Source: Lacinutrix sp. C3R15 (lineage in GTDB: Bacteria; Bacteroidota; Bacteroidia; Flavobacteriales; Flavobacteriaceae). Taken from it: DNA of 64,000 nucleotides. Position 1 is the first letter of the stretch. Every line of letters begins with the position of its first letter. Positions 46,632 to 55,504 of the stretch are shown in pieces. The notes beneath the pieces were generated by a model, which ran no database searches, was not told the origin of the DNA, and saw only the letters and a program-made list of their open reading frames with translations. The translations under genes and the position numbers were made by a program. The DNA lies in NCBI RefSeq assembly GCF_018860825.1, contig NZ_JAHKPZ010000004.1, forward strand, positions 248,001-312,000. The letters are read 5' to 3'.

Positions 46632-46676
46632 ACTACCCTGTGGGTAGTTATAAAAACTACACCAAACCTACCCTGT
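46632..46676. promoter_or_regulatory. Palindromic operator candidate with a second half-site
   Basis: ACTACCC-TGT-GGGTAGT (46632-46648) is a perfect 7-bp palindrome. The half CTACCCTGT recurs at 46668-46676, 35 bp from its first occurrence. LuxR-type dimers bind palindromes, and the adjacent gene encodes one, so it is a candidate site for it. Confidence 0.5.
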
Positions 46677-46881
46677 AAGATTTTACTTATTTTATTTATT
46701 TCCTAGACATTTGAGCTATTCAAACTAAAAGCAATTCATGTTCCTGTTTTTAGCAGTGCAAACGTAAAATATGTATATAAATAACTAGCAGATATTATTT
46801 CTGTGGCATGCAACAAATTTTTAGTGAAATAAACATGACTATTATAAACCAAAATAATTATTAATCAAATCGAAGAAAGTA

Positions 46882-49800
46882 ATGAAAAAAAATTTACTAA
46901 ACCTACTAATAGTATTAATGCTCGCTATGTCCTGGCATGGTATGGCACAAGAAGTCGAAATTGGGTATGGTACAAGTATTAAAAGTTATCCATTAGGAAC
47001 TTCATATTTATATGAAAGATCAAGTACTATATATACTTCTTCAGAAATTGGTACAACTGGTACTATTTATAGAATAGCCTGGAATGCAAGTTATGGAGAA
47101 AGAGCTGCTAGACCTATTAAAATATATTTGAGAGAGACATCAGATGAGTTACAAACAGGGGTAACTTGGGCATCTAAAATAGCTGGTGCTACTGTTGTTT
47201 ATGATGAAATAGTAAATCCAATTACAGGGTGGAATTACTTTGTCTTAACAACTCCTTTTTCGTATTCTGGTAATAATTTAGAGGTAATGGTGGAAGCAAA
47301 TTATGGCGATATGTCAACAAATCCTTATGGTCTTACTAAGTATGCAATTGGTAGTGGTATTTCGTATACTTTGAAAACAAATTCTCACGCAAGATGGTCA
47401 CAGGATTTTGGAGCTCCAACAGGTACTGGAACCGTGGATAATAGACGACCTAATATTACTATAGATTTTGGAGGTGTAACCTGTAGTTCAGTTACAAATG
47501 TAACCACAGTTAATCGAGCAGATACTACTGCTGATATTTCTTGGGAATCAGACAGTTTTGGAACGTCCTGGAATATTTCATGGGGATCCCCTGGGTTTAC
47601 CCCTGGAGGCGCTAATGAGATTGGTTCAGATGTAAGTATTACTACAGATTATCAAATTACAGGATTAACCGATACAACAGCTTATGAGTATTATATTCAA
47701 ACAGATTGTGGGGCTAGTTATGTTAGTGATTGGGCTGGACCTTTTAGTTTTAATACACGATGTGTAGCTCCTACAGATTTGGTAGCAAATAACTATGACG
47801 TAGCAGATACAACAGCGCAGGTTTCATGGACAGCAGGTGATGTAGAGACAGCTTGGAATATTTCTTGGGGACCAAATGGTTATGCTCCTGGTGATGCCAA
47901 TGAGGTTGGTAGAGGTACATCTACAACTACATCTTATACCATTACGGGATTAATGGAGCAAACATATTATGATTTTTATATTCAGGCCGATTGTGGAGGT
48001 GGAGACGTTGGTGTGTGGTCTGAACGTATTGGGTTTACTACCGATTGTACTTACATAGATTATTTATATGAAAATTTCGATGCTTATGATATTTCTTATT
48101 CTATTAGTGAAATGCCAGATTGTTGGGTAAGACTAGATTTATATGGGTTTACAGACGATTGTAGTTATGGTATAAGGGATAATTCTTCAGCATCAGGAAC
48201 GCAAAGTCTTCAGTTGCATACACCTAGTTCTAACTTCGGTATTATAGGTGTTTTACCTTCGTTTAGTAATGTAAATGCTGGAACGCATTGGTTACGTTTT
48301 AAGGCAAAAGTAAGTAATGCAGACGGTCTCCTTTATGTTGGATATGTTACTAATGAAAGAGATTGGGGAGATTTTACAATAATAGAAAGCCTAAACATAA
48401 CTAATGACAGCTGGGATATAGATTCAGAATATATTGTATTGATTCCTGAAACGATTCCTAGTAATGCTAAATTAGCTATAAAGAGTATGCATGATAATGA
48501 AAATTACTTTATAGATGATTTATATTGGGAGCCAATACCATCTTGTACACCTCCTGCAGATTTAGTTACTACAGATATAGGAATAAATACAGTTTCCTTT
48601 TCGTGGGAAGAAATTCCTGATTCTTTATATAATTTAAGATACCGTGAAGTAGGATCTACCACATGGACAACTATATATGATATTCCAACAAATACATATG
48701 ATCTTTCCGGGCTTAAGCAATATACCGAGTATGAAGTTAGTGTAAGTAGTAATTGTGTAGGTGGTGATCCATCTATATTCTTAACAACCATAGATTTCAT
48801 GACTGGAGGATTTTATTGTTATTCTGAAGTATCGCAACCAAGAGACTATTATTATATAAGCCGAGTTGGTTTAAATACTATAGATAATAGTTCATCATAT
48901 AGTGCTTATACCGACTTTACAGATATAAGTACAAATCTAGTTGCTGGTGATACCTATAGTATTTTCATTACGGTTACTGCAGATAATAATTACAATACTT
49001 CTTATGGAGTATGGATAGATTATAATGCTGATGGGGTTTATGATTCAGAGGAAAGGGTTTTTGCAACCAATATGGGTTCAAACGTTCCGGCAGCTGGGAC
49101 TTTTACTGTTCCAGAAGATGTAATTTCAACAACTACTTCTATGCGTGTTTCAATGAGAAATGGATCTTCTATACCCCAACCTTGTGAGGATTATTCTATT
49201 GGAGAAGTTGAAGAATATACCATTAATCTTCAAGTTCAAGGTGCTCCTAGTTGTGAAGATTCCTTACCAGAGAATATTGTTATTCAGGACGTAAGTCATA
49301 CTACAGCTACTGTTAATTGGACCGTTACAACGGCACCTGCTGAAGGATATGTAGTGGAAGTGTATGAAACAGGAGCTAGTCAAGGTGTTGATACACCTGT
49401 GTTTATATATAATGTAGATTCCAGTAATCTTAGTTCTGTTTTAAGTGGCCTTAGTTTAGGTACAACTTATGATGTTTATGTTATTTCAGAATGTGATAGT
49501 GATACTAATATTATTTCTGATGTAAATACATTTACCACATCTAGTTGTGATGCTGTAACAGGAGTAACCATTACCACTGTTACACACAATAGTGCTGTGC
49601 TCTATTGGACAGCTTCAGCTAATGCAAGTGAGGGATATCAGGTAAATGTTTATGAACAAGGTGCTACAACTCCTTTTATAACAGGTACTGTTGCAGCAAG
49701 TACTACTGCTGTAAATTTAACGAATCTGTCTCCAGAAACAACTTATGAGGTAGAAGTAATTTCTTATTGTGATACAGTATCTACAACGTCTAGTAAAATA

Positions 49801-50550
49801 AACTTTACTACAGGAGTAGATATGGATACAGATTATTGCGATTCCACTATATATACGGTAGAGTCTATAACTAGAGTTTTATTTGCAGGAATAGATAATG
49901 CTTCTACAGCAGTTGGAGCATCAGAATATGAAGATTTCTCTGCTATAGTAGGGCAAGTAGAAACAGGCGCTACTTATGGTTTCTCGGCAGAAGGATATAC
50001 AGATGGTAATTTTACAAACTATTTTACAGTATGGATAGATTGGAACCAAGATTTCGAATTTCAAACAGAAGAAATGTATGAAATAGGGGCTATACTTAAT
50101 TCCGACGGAACAGATGGGCAACAAGCTACGTCTAATATAGCTGTGCCAAGTACTGCATTAGAAGGAAATACACGTATGCGTGTTATTAAAAATTTTAATA
50201 CATCACCTACAGATTCTTGCGGTACTTATAGCTATGGTCAAATAGAAGATTATACCATTAATGTTTCTTATCCATTATCAATAGCTGATAGTAGTTTATT
50301 ATCTAATGTACAATTATATCCTAATCCGATAAGTACTAATACATTTTACATTAATGCTTCAAGTATAAAAGAAACAACGGTTTCTGTTAAAGTAAATGAT
50401 ATACTTGGTAGAGAAATTTATAATGTTCAGCATGATGTTTATAATGATAAGATACAAGTGAAGCTAGATCAGAATTTAAATGATGGAGTTTATTTGGTTA
50501 CCATATCTTTAAAAGGAATGAGTCGTGTTTTTAGAGTTGTAAAACGTTAA
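46882..50550 (+). CDS. T9SS type A exported protein with fibronectin III and GEVED domains
   Basis: 1222 residues. Signal peptide MKKNLLNLLIVLMLAMSWHGMAQ; a beta-rich N-terminal region (about 25-200); fibronectin type III modules (about 202-292, 293-386, 548-640) with a jelly-roll like segment between the second and third; a GEVED domain (about 644-782, YGVWIDYNADGVYDSEE, GEVEEYTINL); two more FnIII modules (about 785-975); a second GEVED domain (about 983-1130, WIDWNQDFEFQTEEM); and a type A sorting domain (about 1145-1222, LYPNPISTNTFYI). Such proteins are secreted adhesins or carry enzymes; no catalytic domain is seen. It is preceded by a LuxR-type regulator and lies inside the tRNA-bounded island. 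Confidence 0.92.
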   Translation: MKKNLLNLLIVLMLAMSWHGMAQEVEIGYGTSIKSYPLGTSYLYERSSTIYTSSEIGTTGTIYRIAWNASYGERAARPIKIYLRETSDELQTGVTWASKIAGATVVYDEIVNPITGWNYFVLTTPFSYSGNNLEVMVEANYGDMSTNPYGLTKYAIGSGISYTLKTNSHARWSQDFGAPTGTGTVDNRRPNITIDFGGVTCSSVTNVTTVNRADTTADISWESDSFGTSWNISWGSPGFTPGGANEIGSDVSITTDYQITGLTDTTAYEYYIQTDCGASYVSDWAGPFSFNTRCVAPTDLVANNYDVADTTAQVSWTAGDVETAWNISWGPNGYAPGDANEVGRGTSTTTSYTITGLMEQTYYDFYIQADCGGGDVGVWSERIGFTTDCTYIDYLYENFDAYDISYSISEMPDCWVRLDLYGFTDDCSYGIRDNSSASGTQSLQLHTPSSNFGIIGVLPSFSNVNAGTHWLRFKAKVSNADGLLYVGYVTNERDWGDFTIIESLNITNDSWDIDSEYIVLIPETIPSNAKLAIKSMHDNENYFIDDLYWEPIPSCTPPADLVTTDIGINTVSFSWEEIPDSLYNLRYREVGSTTWTTIYDIPTNTYDLSGLKQYTEYEVSVSSNCVGGDPSIFLTTIDFMTGGFYCYSEVSQPRDYYYISRVGLNTIDNSSSYSAYTDFTDISTNLVAGDTYSIFITVTADNNYNTSYGVWIDYNADGVYDSEERVFATNMGSNVPAAGTFTVPEDVISTTTSMRVSMRNGSSIPQPCEDYSIGEVEEYTINLQVQGAPSCEDSLPENIVIQDVSHTTATVNWTVTTAPAEGYVVEVYETGASQGVDTPVFIYNVDSSNLSSVLSGLSLGTTYDVYVISECDSDTNIISDVNTFTTSSCDAVTGVTITTVTHNSAVLYWTASANASEGYQVNVYEQGATTPFITGTVAASTTAVNLTNLSPETTYEVEVISYCDTVSTTSSKINFTTGVDMDTDYCDSTIYTVESITRVLFAGIDNASTAVGASEYEDFSAIVGQVETGATYGFSAEGYTDGNFTNYFTVWIDWNQDFEFQTEEMYEIGAILNSDGTDGQQATSNIAVPSTALEGNTRMRVIKNFNTSPTDSCGTYSYGQIEDYTINVSYPLSIADSSLLSNVQLYPNPISTNTFYINASSIKETTVSVKVNDILGREIYNVQHDVYNDKIQVKLDQNLNDGVYLVTISLKGMSRVFRVVKR

Positions 50551-50597
50551 AAATTAGTTTTTATTTTTTAGTTAATTATTGAAGGGGGGTTTAAGAG

Positions 50598-50629
50598 ATA
50601 AGAGGGGTTTTTAAGTAAATCCCTCTTAT
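50598..50629 (+). terminator. Hairpin after the FnIII/GEVED gene
   Basis: Perfect 9-bp stem ATAAGAGGG/CCCTCTTAT with a 14-base loop, followed by only a weak T/A-rich tail. Confidence 0.5.
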
Positions 50630-50714
50630 TATATTTAAATTATTCTAATTTTAAAATTCAGGCATCTATTTTCTTTTTAAAATGGATTAGGTTTAAATTA
50701 CAGCATATCTTTTT

Positions 50715-50780
50715 CTTAGTTCGAGCCTAAGAGGAGGAGCAAGTTATAATAAGCCACTAGAAATAGTGGCTTTTTTTATG
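50715..50780 (+). repeat. tRNA-Asn 3' fragment plus terminator, right copy of 66-bp repeat
   Basis: Contains the T-arm and 3' acceptor strand of tRNA-Asn but no 5' half, D-arm or anticodon, so it is not a functional tRNA. The terminator stem GCCACTA-GAAA-TAGTGGC is intact. See 44959-45024. Confidence 0.92.
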
Positions 50781-50862
50781 GAATAAAATGAAATGCTATA
50801 CATTAAATTGTTTTATGGTTTTTATTTTCTGTATTTGTTTGATTGTTAGTATTTTAAAAAAC

Positions 50863-50952
50863 CATTCATCTACACTTATTTAACATTCATCTACTTAAAC
50901 AAGCGGTTTTGTAGAAAGTTTTATAATGCACCTTAATCTTCATTTAATTTTA
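50863..50952 (+). promoter_or_regulatory. Paired LytTR-type sites and -7 box of the orphan gene
   Basis: CATTCATCTACAC (50863-50875) and CATTCATCTACTT (50884-50896) start 21 bp apart. A -7-like TAATTTTA begins at 50945, 61 bp from the start of the second site. The layout equals that of three other promoters here and puts the transcript start downstream of the ATG at 50926. Confidence 0.7.
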
Positions 50953-50976
50953 CCCTTGTTAATCCAAACAAGTGTT

Positions 50977-51312
50977 ATGTTATACAAAAAACTACCCTCA
51001 GGACGCTTTTTAAAAAAAATAAGTAAATGTGTCTTTAAAAGAAATAAAACAATACAATCCGTTAGTAAAAATGACGATAAAATACTGGTATTAGAAAACA
51101 ATAGTGAAGCTAGTAATTTGCAAGTTGTTAAAATAGATGTAGTAGATAAAAGCATTAAAAACTTAGAGTTTATTAATCATTTAGAAATGAATTTAAAAGA
51201 CAAGCAATTAGATAATTTGCCGATGGAGTTTTTAACAGATTTAAAACAACAAAAGCAGCATTCTCAAAAGAATCTTCTTATTAATTTAGAATCTAAAGAT
51301 CATAAAAAATAA
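50977..51312 (+). CDS. Small orphan protein under the LytTR-type promoter
   Basis: 111 residues from ATG 50977 (MLYKKLPSGRFLKKISK). An upstream in-frame ATG at 50926 lies before the -7 box and is rejected. The product is lysine-rich, with no signal peptide in this reading, no membrane helix and no recognised domain; the C-terminal third is predicted helical (EFLTDLKQQKQHSQKN). It sits between the tRNA fragment and the signalling operon, transcribed in the same direction, 137 bases before the first operon gene, and shares its paired operator. Function unknown. Confidence 0.65.
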   Translation: MLYKKLPSGRFLKKISKCVFKRNKTIQSVSKNDDKILVLENNSEASNLQVVKIDVVDKSIKNLEFINHLEMNLKDKQLDNLPMEFLTDLKQQKQHSQKNLLINLESKDHKK

Positions 51313-51335
51313 AAATATTTACAGATTTGTAAAAC

Positions 51336-51424
51336 CATTCGTCTACACTTAAGCGTCATTCGTCTACACTTAGATTATTATAAACGAATTAAAATTTTTA
51401 AATTACTGAATTCAACTAATTTTA
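51336..51424 (+). promoter_or_regulatory. Paired LytTR-type sites and -7 box of the H-NOX/FIST operon
   Basis: CATTCGTCTACAC at 51336-51348 and again at 51357-51369, identical and 21 bp apart. TAATTTTA begins at 51417, 60 bp from the second site. The operon's last gene encodes a LytTR regulator, so this is a candidate autoregulatory promoter. Confidence 0.75.
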
Positions 51425-51449
51425 TTCAGATTCATAATATACCCTCTAT

Positions 51450-51863
51450 ATGACTAAGAAACTAAAAATTCTTCTTATTGAAGATGACATGATAGAAATA
51501 ATGAAATTGAATAGAACAATTTCCACATTAAAATTAGACCACACCATAATTGAAGCCAATAATGGTGAAGATGCGCTACAATTATTAGAACAAAAAGATA
51601 ATTTACCAGATATTATTTTACTAGATTTAAATATGCCTAAAATTAATGGCATTGAATTTTTAAGTATTTTGAAAAAAGACGATGTTTTAAAATATATACC
51701 TACAATTATTTTAACTACTTCTAACAATCAAAAAGATTTATTAGAATGCTATAAAATAGGAGTTGCTGGATATGTTTTAAAACCTTTAAAATATGAAGAA
51801 TATGTTAGTAAAATTGAGAAATTATTGTCATATTGGAGTATTAACGAATTAATTGTAGTTTAA
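51450..51863 (+). CDS. Stand-alone receiver-domain response regulator
   Basis: 137 residues, receiver domain only. Acidic pocket D12/D13 (LLIEDDMIE), phospho-acceptor D59 (ILLDLNMPKINGIEF), T in ILTTSNN and lysine in YVLKPLKYEEY. No output domain, so it acts by protein contact or as a phosphate shuttle. First gene of the seven-gene operon, four bases before the H-NOX gene. Confidence 0.94.
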   Translation: MTKKLKILLIEDDMIEIMKLNRTISTLKLDHTIIEANNGEDALQLLEQKDNLPDIILLDLNMPKINGIEFLSILKKDDVLKYIPTIILTTSNNQKDLLECYKIGVAGYVLKPLKYEEYVSKIEKLLSYWSINELIVV

Positions 51864-51867
51864 AGCA

Positions 51868-52407
51868 ATGAAAGGAATAGTTTTTACCGAATTTTTAGAA
51901 TTAGTAGAAGATAAATTTGGATTAGAAATGGTAGATAATATTATCTCTAGTTCTACATTAGAATCTGAAGGTATTTACACTGCAGTTGGAACGTATAGTT
52001 TTTCCGAAATGTTACAATTATTAGGGCATTTAAGCGAAAACACAGGTATATCAATAGATAATTTACTGTTGGTATATGCCGAACATTTTTTTAGTGTTAT
52101 TGAAAAAAGTTATCCAGGGCTTTTAGCAACTTATAAAGACCCAATAGAAATGATTTCATCTATAGAAAATCATATTCACGTAGAGGTACGTAAAATTTAT
52201 CCAGATGCAGAATTGCCAACTTTTGAGGTTACTGATAAAACAGAAAACTCACTAGTAATGATATACAAATCCAGTCGTGCAATGCATCATTTTGGTTTGG
52301 GTTTAATGAATAAAACCTTCGAGCACTTTAACACAACAGCAAAAATAGATTTAGAAAAAATTAAAGAAGACGGAACGGAAGTTAGATTTATTATTCATAA
52401 AAATTAA
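51868..52407 (+). CDS. H-NOX haem nitric-oxide binding sensor protein
   Basis: 179 residues, full length for a stand-alone H-NOX. The haem-ligand histidine is H104 in NHIHVEVRKIYPDAELP and the haem-propionate motif YxSxR is Y133-S135-R137 (YKSSR). The N-terminus MKGIVFTEFLELVEDKFG is typical. Bacterial H-NOX proteins bind NO through ferrous haem and modulate a partner histidine kinase. Here the partner is almost certainly the kinase encoded next, whose ATG overlaps this stop codon (TAATG). Confidence 0.95.
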   Translation: MKGIVFTEFLELVEDKFGLEMVDNIISSSTLESEGIYTAVGTYSFSEMLQLLGHLSENTGISIDNLLLVYAEHFFSVIEKSYPGLLATYKDPIEMISSIENHIHVEVRKIYPDAELPTFEVTDKTENSLVMIYKSSRAMHHFGLGLMNKTFEHFNTTAKIDLEKIKEDGTEVRFIIHKN

Positions 52408-54368
52408 TGAGTCAAGAGCAAGTACAAATATTACAACGTGCTTTAAAAAGAGAAAAAGCAGCAAGAAAAGCAGCCGAAAGTATTCTAGAAGAAAAATCAA
52501 GAGAACTTTACTTTACATCACAACGACTAGAACAATTACTAGACGAGAAATCTTCACAATTACAAGGTGTATTTGAAAACATTGTAGATGCATATGTTGT
52601 TATGGATTTACAAGGTAATTTTATAAAATTTAATGAAGCAGCAACTAAATTATTTGGTTACGACATTAGCAGAGAAAAGGTAAACGTTGTAAAACTTATT
52701 TATAAAGAAGATTATCCATACGCTATAGCTTCTTTTACACAGCTACAAACTAAAGGCTATTTTAAAAATTACGAAGCTAGAGTATACACCAAATCTAAAG
52801 AGGTTAAATGGGTACACATAAATGCAAGTGTGATTTTTGATAAAGATAAAAATCCAGTTGCTGCACAAGGTATTGTTAGAGATATAACAGACCAAAAAGA
52901 ATCTGAAGAAAAATTAATTGCATCAGAAAACAGATTAGCATCACTAATTGTAAATCTAGATAGTGGTATAGTGTTAGAAGACGAAAACCGAAACATTGTA
53001 CTTACAAATAATAAATTTTGTGAGCTTTTTAATATAGAAGCAAAACCATCAGATTTAATAGGAATGGATTGCAAAGCAGCTTCCGAAAAAAATAAAGTGC
53101 TCTTTAAAAACCCAGAATCCTTTCTGCAAAGAATACGTGCTATTGATGCAGCTAAAAAAGTAGTTATTGGTGATGATTTAGAAATGGTAGATGGTAAAAT
53201 ACTTGAGCGAAACTACATTCCAATAATAATAGGTGGTTCAAACAAAGGCTACTTATGGACATTTAAAGATGTAACCTTAAACAGAACCTATAGAAAAAGC
53301 CTTGAAGTTCAAAAACAAAAGTATTACAATATTATTGCCAACATGCATTTAGGCTTAATTGAAGTAGATACAAAAGGAAAAATTTTAATGGTAAATCAAA
53401 GTTTTTCTGAAATGTCAGGCTATAGCATGCAAGAACTTTCTGGTAAATTGTCAAAAGAGGTTTTTCCTATTGATAAAAAAAGCTCAGAAATAATAAAAGA
53501 TGAAAATATCAAGCGTAATAAAGGAGAGGCTAACTCTTACGAAATTCAAATAAAAAACAAAAACGGAGAAGAAAAATATTGGTTGGTAAGTGCTGCTCCT
53601 AATATTAATATAGAAGGAGTACAAACAGGATCTATTGGTGTTACTTTAGATATTACCGACTTTAAAAACCTTGAACTTCAAAAAGAAAAACTACTAAGCA
53701 AGCTTGAAAAAAGTAACGACGAGTTACAAGAGTATGCGCATATTGTATCACATGATTTAAAATCTCCATTGCGAAGTATACACGCATTAGTAAGTTGGTT
53801 AAAAGAAGACAATCAAGGCAAGCTAGATGATGTAAGTATACAAAATATAGGGCTAATTGAAACCACATTAGAGAAAATGGAACAACTTATTACAGATGTT
53901 TTAAATTACTCAAGTGTAGGTGCAGAGACCTCTTTAAAAACAGAAGTAGATTTAAATAGCTTAGTAAATGAATTAGTGTCTATTTTATATATTCCTGAGC
54001 ATATACAAATTAAAAGTTTACATGCATTACCAAATATAAATGGAGATAGAACCAAACTGCAACAGCTATTTCAAAATTTAATTAGTAATGCCGTTAAATT
54101 TATAGATAAAGAACAAGGTAGTATTATAATAGATGTTGAAGATTTAAAAAGTCACTACAAATTTTCAATCCAAGACAATGGTATTGGTATAGAAAAAAAA
54201 TACCACGATAAAATATTTAAGATATTCCACTCTTTAAAGAAAAGTAAAGATTCCTCAGGAATTGGTTTATCTATTGTTAAAAAAATTGTCAATTTACACG
54301 AAGGAGAAATTTGGTTAGATAGCAAACCAAACATAGGAACCACTTTTTATTTTACATTAAAAAAATAA
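52407..54368 (+). CDS. Multi-PAS histidine kinase paired with H-NOX
   Basis: 653 residues, no signal peptide or membrane helix, so cytoplasmic. An N-terminal coiled coil (about 1-52) is followed by PAS domains (about 53-170, 172-285 and 300-425; IVDAYVVMDLQGNFIKFNEAA and MHLGLIEVDTKGKILMVNQS), the phospho-acceptor H449 (YAHIVSHDLKSPLRSI) and an HATPase domain (NLISNAVKF, DNGIGIEKK, SSGIGLSIVKKIV). There is no receiver domain in cis, so the phosphate must pass to the separate receiver, Hpt and LytTR proteins. Translationally coupled to H-NOX. Confidence 0.95.
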   Translation: MSQEQVQILQRALKREKAARKAAESILEEKSRELYFTSQRLEQLLDEKSSQLQGVFENIVDAYVVMDLQGNFIKFNEAATKLFGYDISREKVNVVKLIYKEDYPYAIASFTQLQTKGYFKNYEARVYTKSKEVKWVHINASVIFDKDKNPVAAQGIVRDITDQKESEEKLIASENRLASLIVNLDSGIVLEDENRNIVLTNNKFCELFNIEAKPSDLIGMDCKAASEKNKVLFKNPESFLQRIRAIDAAKKVVIGDDLEMVDGKILERNYIPIIIGGSNKGYLWTFKDVTLNRTYRKSLEVQKQKYYNIIANMHLGLIEVDTKGKILMVNQSFSEMSGYSMQELSGKLSKEVFPIDKKSSEIIKDENIKRNKGEANSYEIQIKNKNGEEKYWLVSAAPNINIEGVQTGSIGVTLDITDFKNLELQKEKLLSKLEKSNDELQEYAHIVSHDLKSPLRSIHALVSWLKEDNQGKLDDVSIQNIGLIETTLEKMEQLITDVLNYSSVGAETSLKTEVDLNSLVNELVSILYIPEHIQIKSLHALPNINGDRTKLQQLFQNLISNAVKFIDKEQGSIIIDVEDLKSHYKFSIQDNGIGIEKKYHDKIFKIFHSLKKSKDSSGIGLSIVKKIVNLHEGEIWLDSKPNIGTTFYFTLKK

Positions 54369-54370
54369 CC

Positions 54371-55504
54371 ATGAAAACTGTACAATTAGTAAAACATAAA
54401 AATAAAGATTGGGAATATGTTATTAAAAAACAAGAGTTAAAAGAACCTTTAGTCTTGGTTTTTGGTAACAGATATATGTTAGAAGCCAAAGATGTTTATA
54501 AAGATATTAAGCAATTATTTCCAGATGGACATATTGTTTTTGCATCCTCATGTGCAGAAATTTCATCGAATACAGTAAATCAAGATAGCATTACTATAAC
54601 AGCTATCGAGTTTGAAAAAAGTAAGTTTGTAATTAAAACAAGTAATGTTTTAAACGCAGATTTAGATAGCTATAAAACAGGAAATGATCTTATTAAACAA
54701 TTACCTCCAGAAGGTTTAAAATATGTATTTGTAGTTTCTGAAGGTAGTTTTATTAATGGTAGCCAACTTACCAAAGGTATGAGTGCTGCTCCAGCAGATA
54801 ATTTAATAATAACAGGAGGTTTATGTGGTGATGATGCTCGTTTTGAAAAAACACTAGCAGCCTACAATGAAAACCCAAAAGAAGGAGAATTAGTGGCTAT
54901 TGGCTTTTATGGAGACACACTAGAAATTTCTTTTTCTATTCATGGTGGTTGGACACCTTTTGGACCAGAGCGTACAGTAACAAAATCTAAAGGAAATACC
55001 TTGTTTGAGTTAGATGGCAAACCAGCTCTTGATTTATACAAAACCTATTTAGGTGATAAAGCTAAAGATTTACCAGGAGCAGCTTTATTATATCCTTTAA
55101 ATGTGAAGTCTACAGACCAAAAACAATCTATTGTAAGGTCTATTTTAAATATAAATGAAGATGAAAATGCTGTAATTCTAGCAGGAGATATTAAAGAAAA
55201 CTCTAAAGTACAGCTCATGATGACCAATGTAGATCATATTGCAAACGCATCAGAACGTGCCGCTAAGCAAGCATTAGAGTACAGAAATAATAAACCAGAA
55301 TTAGCAATATTAGTAAGTTGTATTGGTAGAAAATTAGTGCTAGATCAACGTGTAGAAGAAGAAATTGAAGAGGTTATTGAGGTTATAGGTAAAGACGCCG
55401 TTATTAGTGGTTTTTATTCTTATGGCGAAATTGCGCCTTTTAATAACGAAATGGCTTGTCAATTACACAACCAAACCATGACTGTAACGCTAATTAGCGA
55501 ATAA
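54371..55504 (+). CDS. FIST domain sensor protein (NosP-like)
   Basis: 377 residues with FIST_N (about 30-215, GHIVFASSCAEISS, GGLCGDDARFEKTLAAYN) and FIST_C (about 220-360, GKPALDLYKTYLG, VSCIGRKLVLDQRVEEE, SYGEIAPFNNEMACQLHNQT; quoted in part). FIST proteins include NosP, a haem protein that senses NO and regulates an adjacent histidine kinase in several proteobacteria. Two bases after the H-NOX kinase gene and overlapping the next kinase gene by one base, it is placed to be the sensor of the second kinase. Haem binding cannot be shown from sequence. Confidence 0.93.
   Translation: MKTVQLVKHKNKDWEYVIKKQELKEPLVLVFGNRYMLEAKDVYKDIKQLFPDGHIVFASSCAEISSNTVNQDSITITAIEFEKSKFVIKTSNVLNADLDSYKTGNDLIKQLPPEGLKYVFVVSEGSFINGSQLTKGMSAAPADNLIITGGLCGDDARFEKTLAAYNENPKEGELVAIGFYGDTLEISFSIHGGWTPFGPERTVTKSKGNTLFELDGKPALDLYKTYLGDKAKDLPGAALLYPLNVKSTDQKQSIVRSILNINEDENAVILAGDIKENSKVQLMMTNVDHIANASERAAKQALEYRNNKPELAILVSCIGRKLVLDQRVEEEIEEVIEVIGKDAVISGFYSYGEIAPFNNEMACQLHNQTMTVTLISE

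Larger units (their letters stand above)
46435..46881. other. Long leader region of the FnIII/GEVED surface protein
   Basis: 447 bases with no credible gene. They contain the terminator of the LuxR-type gene (46467-46490) and a palindrome plus half-site (46632-46676), then about 200 AT-rich bases up to the next ATG. Confidence 0.7.
45025..50714. mobile_element. Putative small genomic island bounded by tRNA-Asn 3' repeats
   Basis: The DNA between the intact tRNA-Asn and its 3' fragment holds only a TPR-LuxR regulator and a large T9SS-exported protein. An intact tRNA at one edge and a 3' fragment at the other is the classic footprint of integration into a tRNA gene by a tyrosine recombinase. 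No integrase or other mobility gene is present, so it would be a remnant or a passively mobilised cassette. Confidence 0.55.
50551..50976. other. Region with hairpin, tRNA fragment and LytTR-type promoter
   Basis: 426 bases: a 9-bp stem ATAAGAGGG/CCCTCTTAT (50598-50629), the tRNA-Asn 3' fragment (50715-50780), and the paired-site promoter of the small orphan gene (50863-50952). A 31-codon frame at 50788 is not convincing. Confidence 0.7.

Noticed and set aside
45025-50714. Prophage or ICE
   Set aside because: The interval has a tRNA-type footprint but no integrase, structural, replication or conjugation gene.
50715-50780. A second tRNA-Asn gene
   Set aside because: Only the T-arm and the 3' acceptor strand are present; the D-arm, anticodon and 5' acceptor strand are missing.
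50788-50883. 31-codon frame downstream of the tRNA fragment
   Set aside because: It runs into the first LytTR-type site, has an unremarkable hydrophobic sequence and no promoter.
50926-50976. Earlier ATG start for the orphan gene
   Set aside because: The -7 box at 50945-50952, placed exactly as in three other promoters, puts the transcript start downstream of this ATG.
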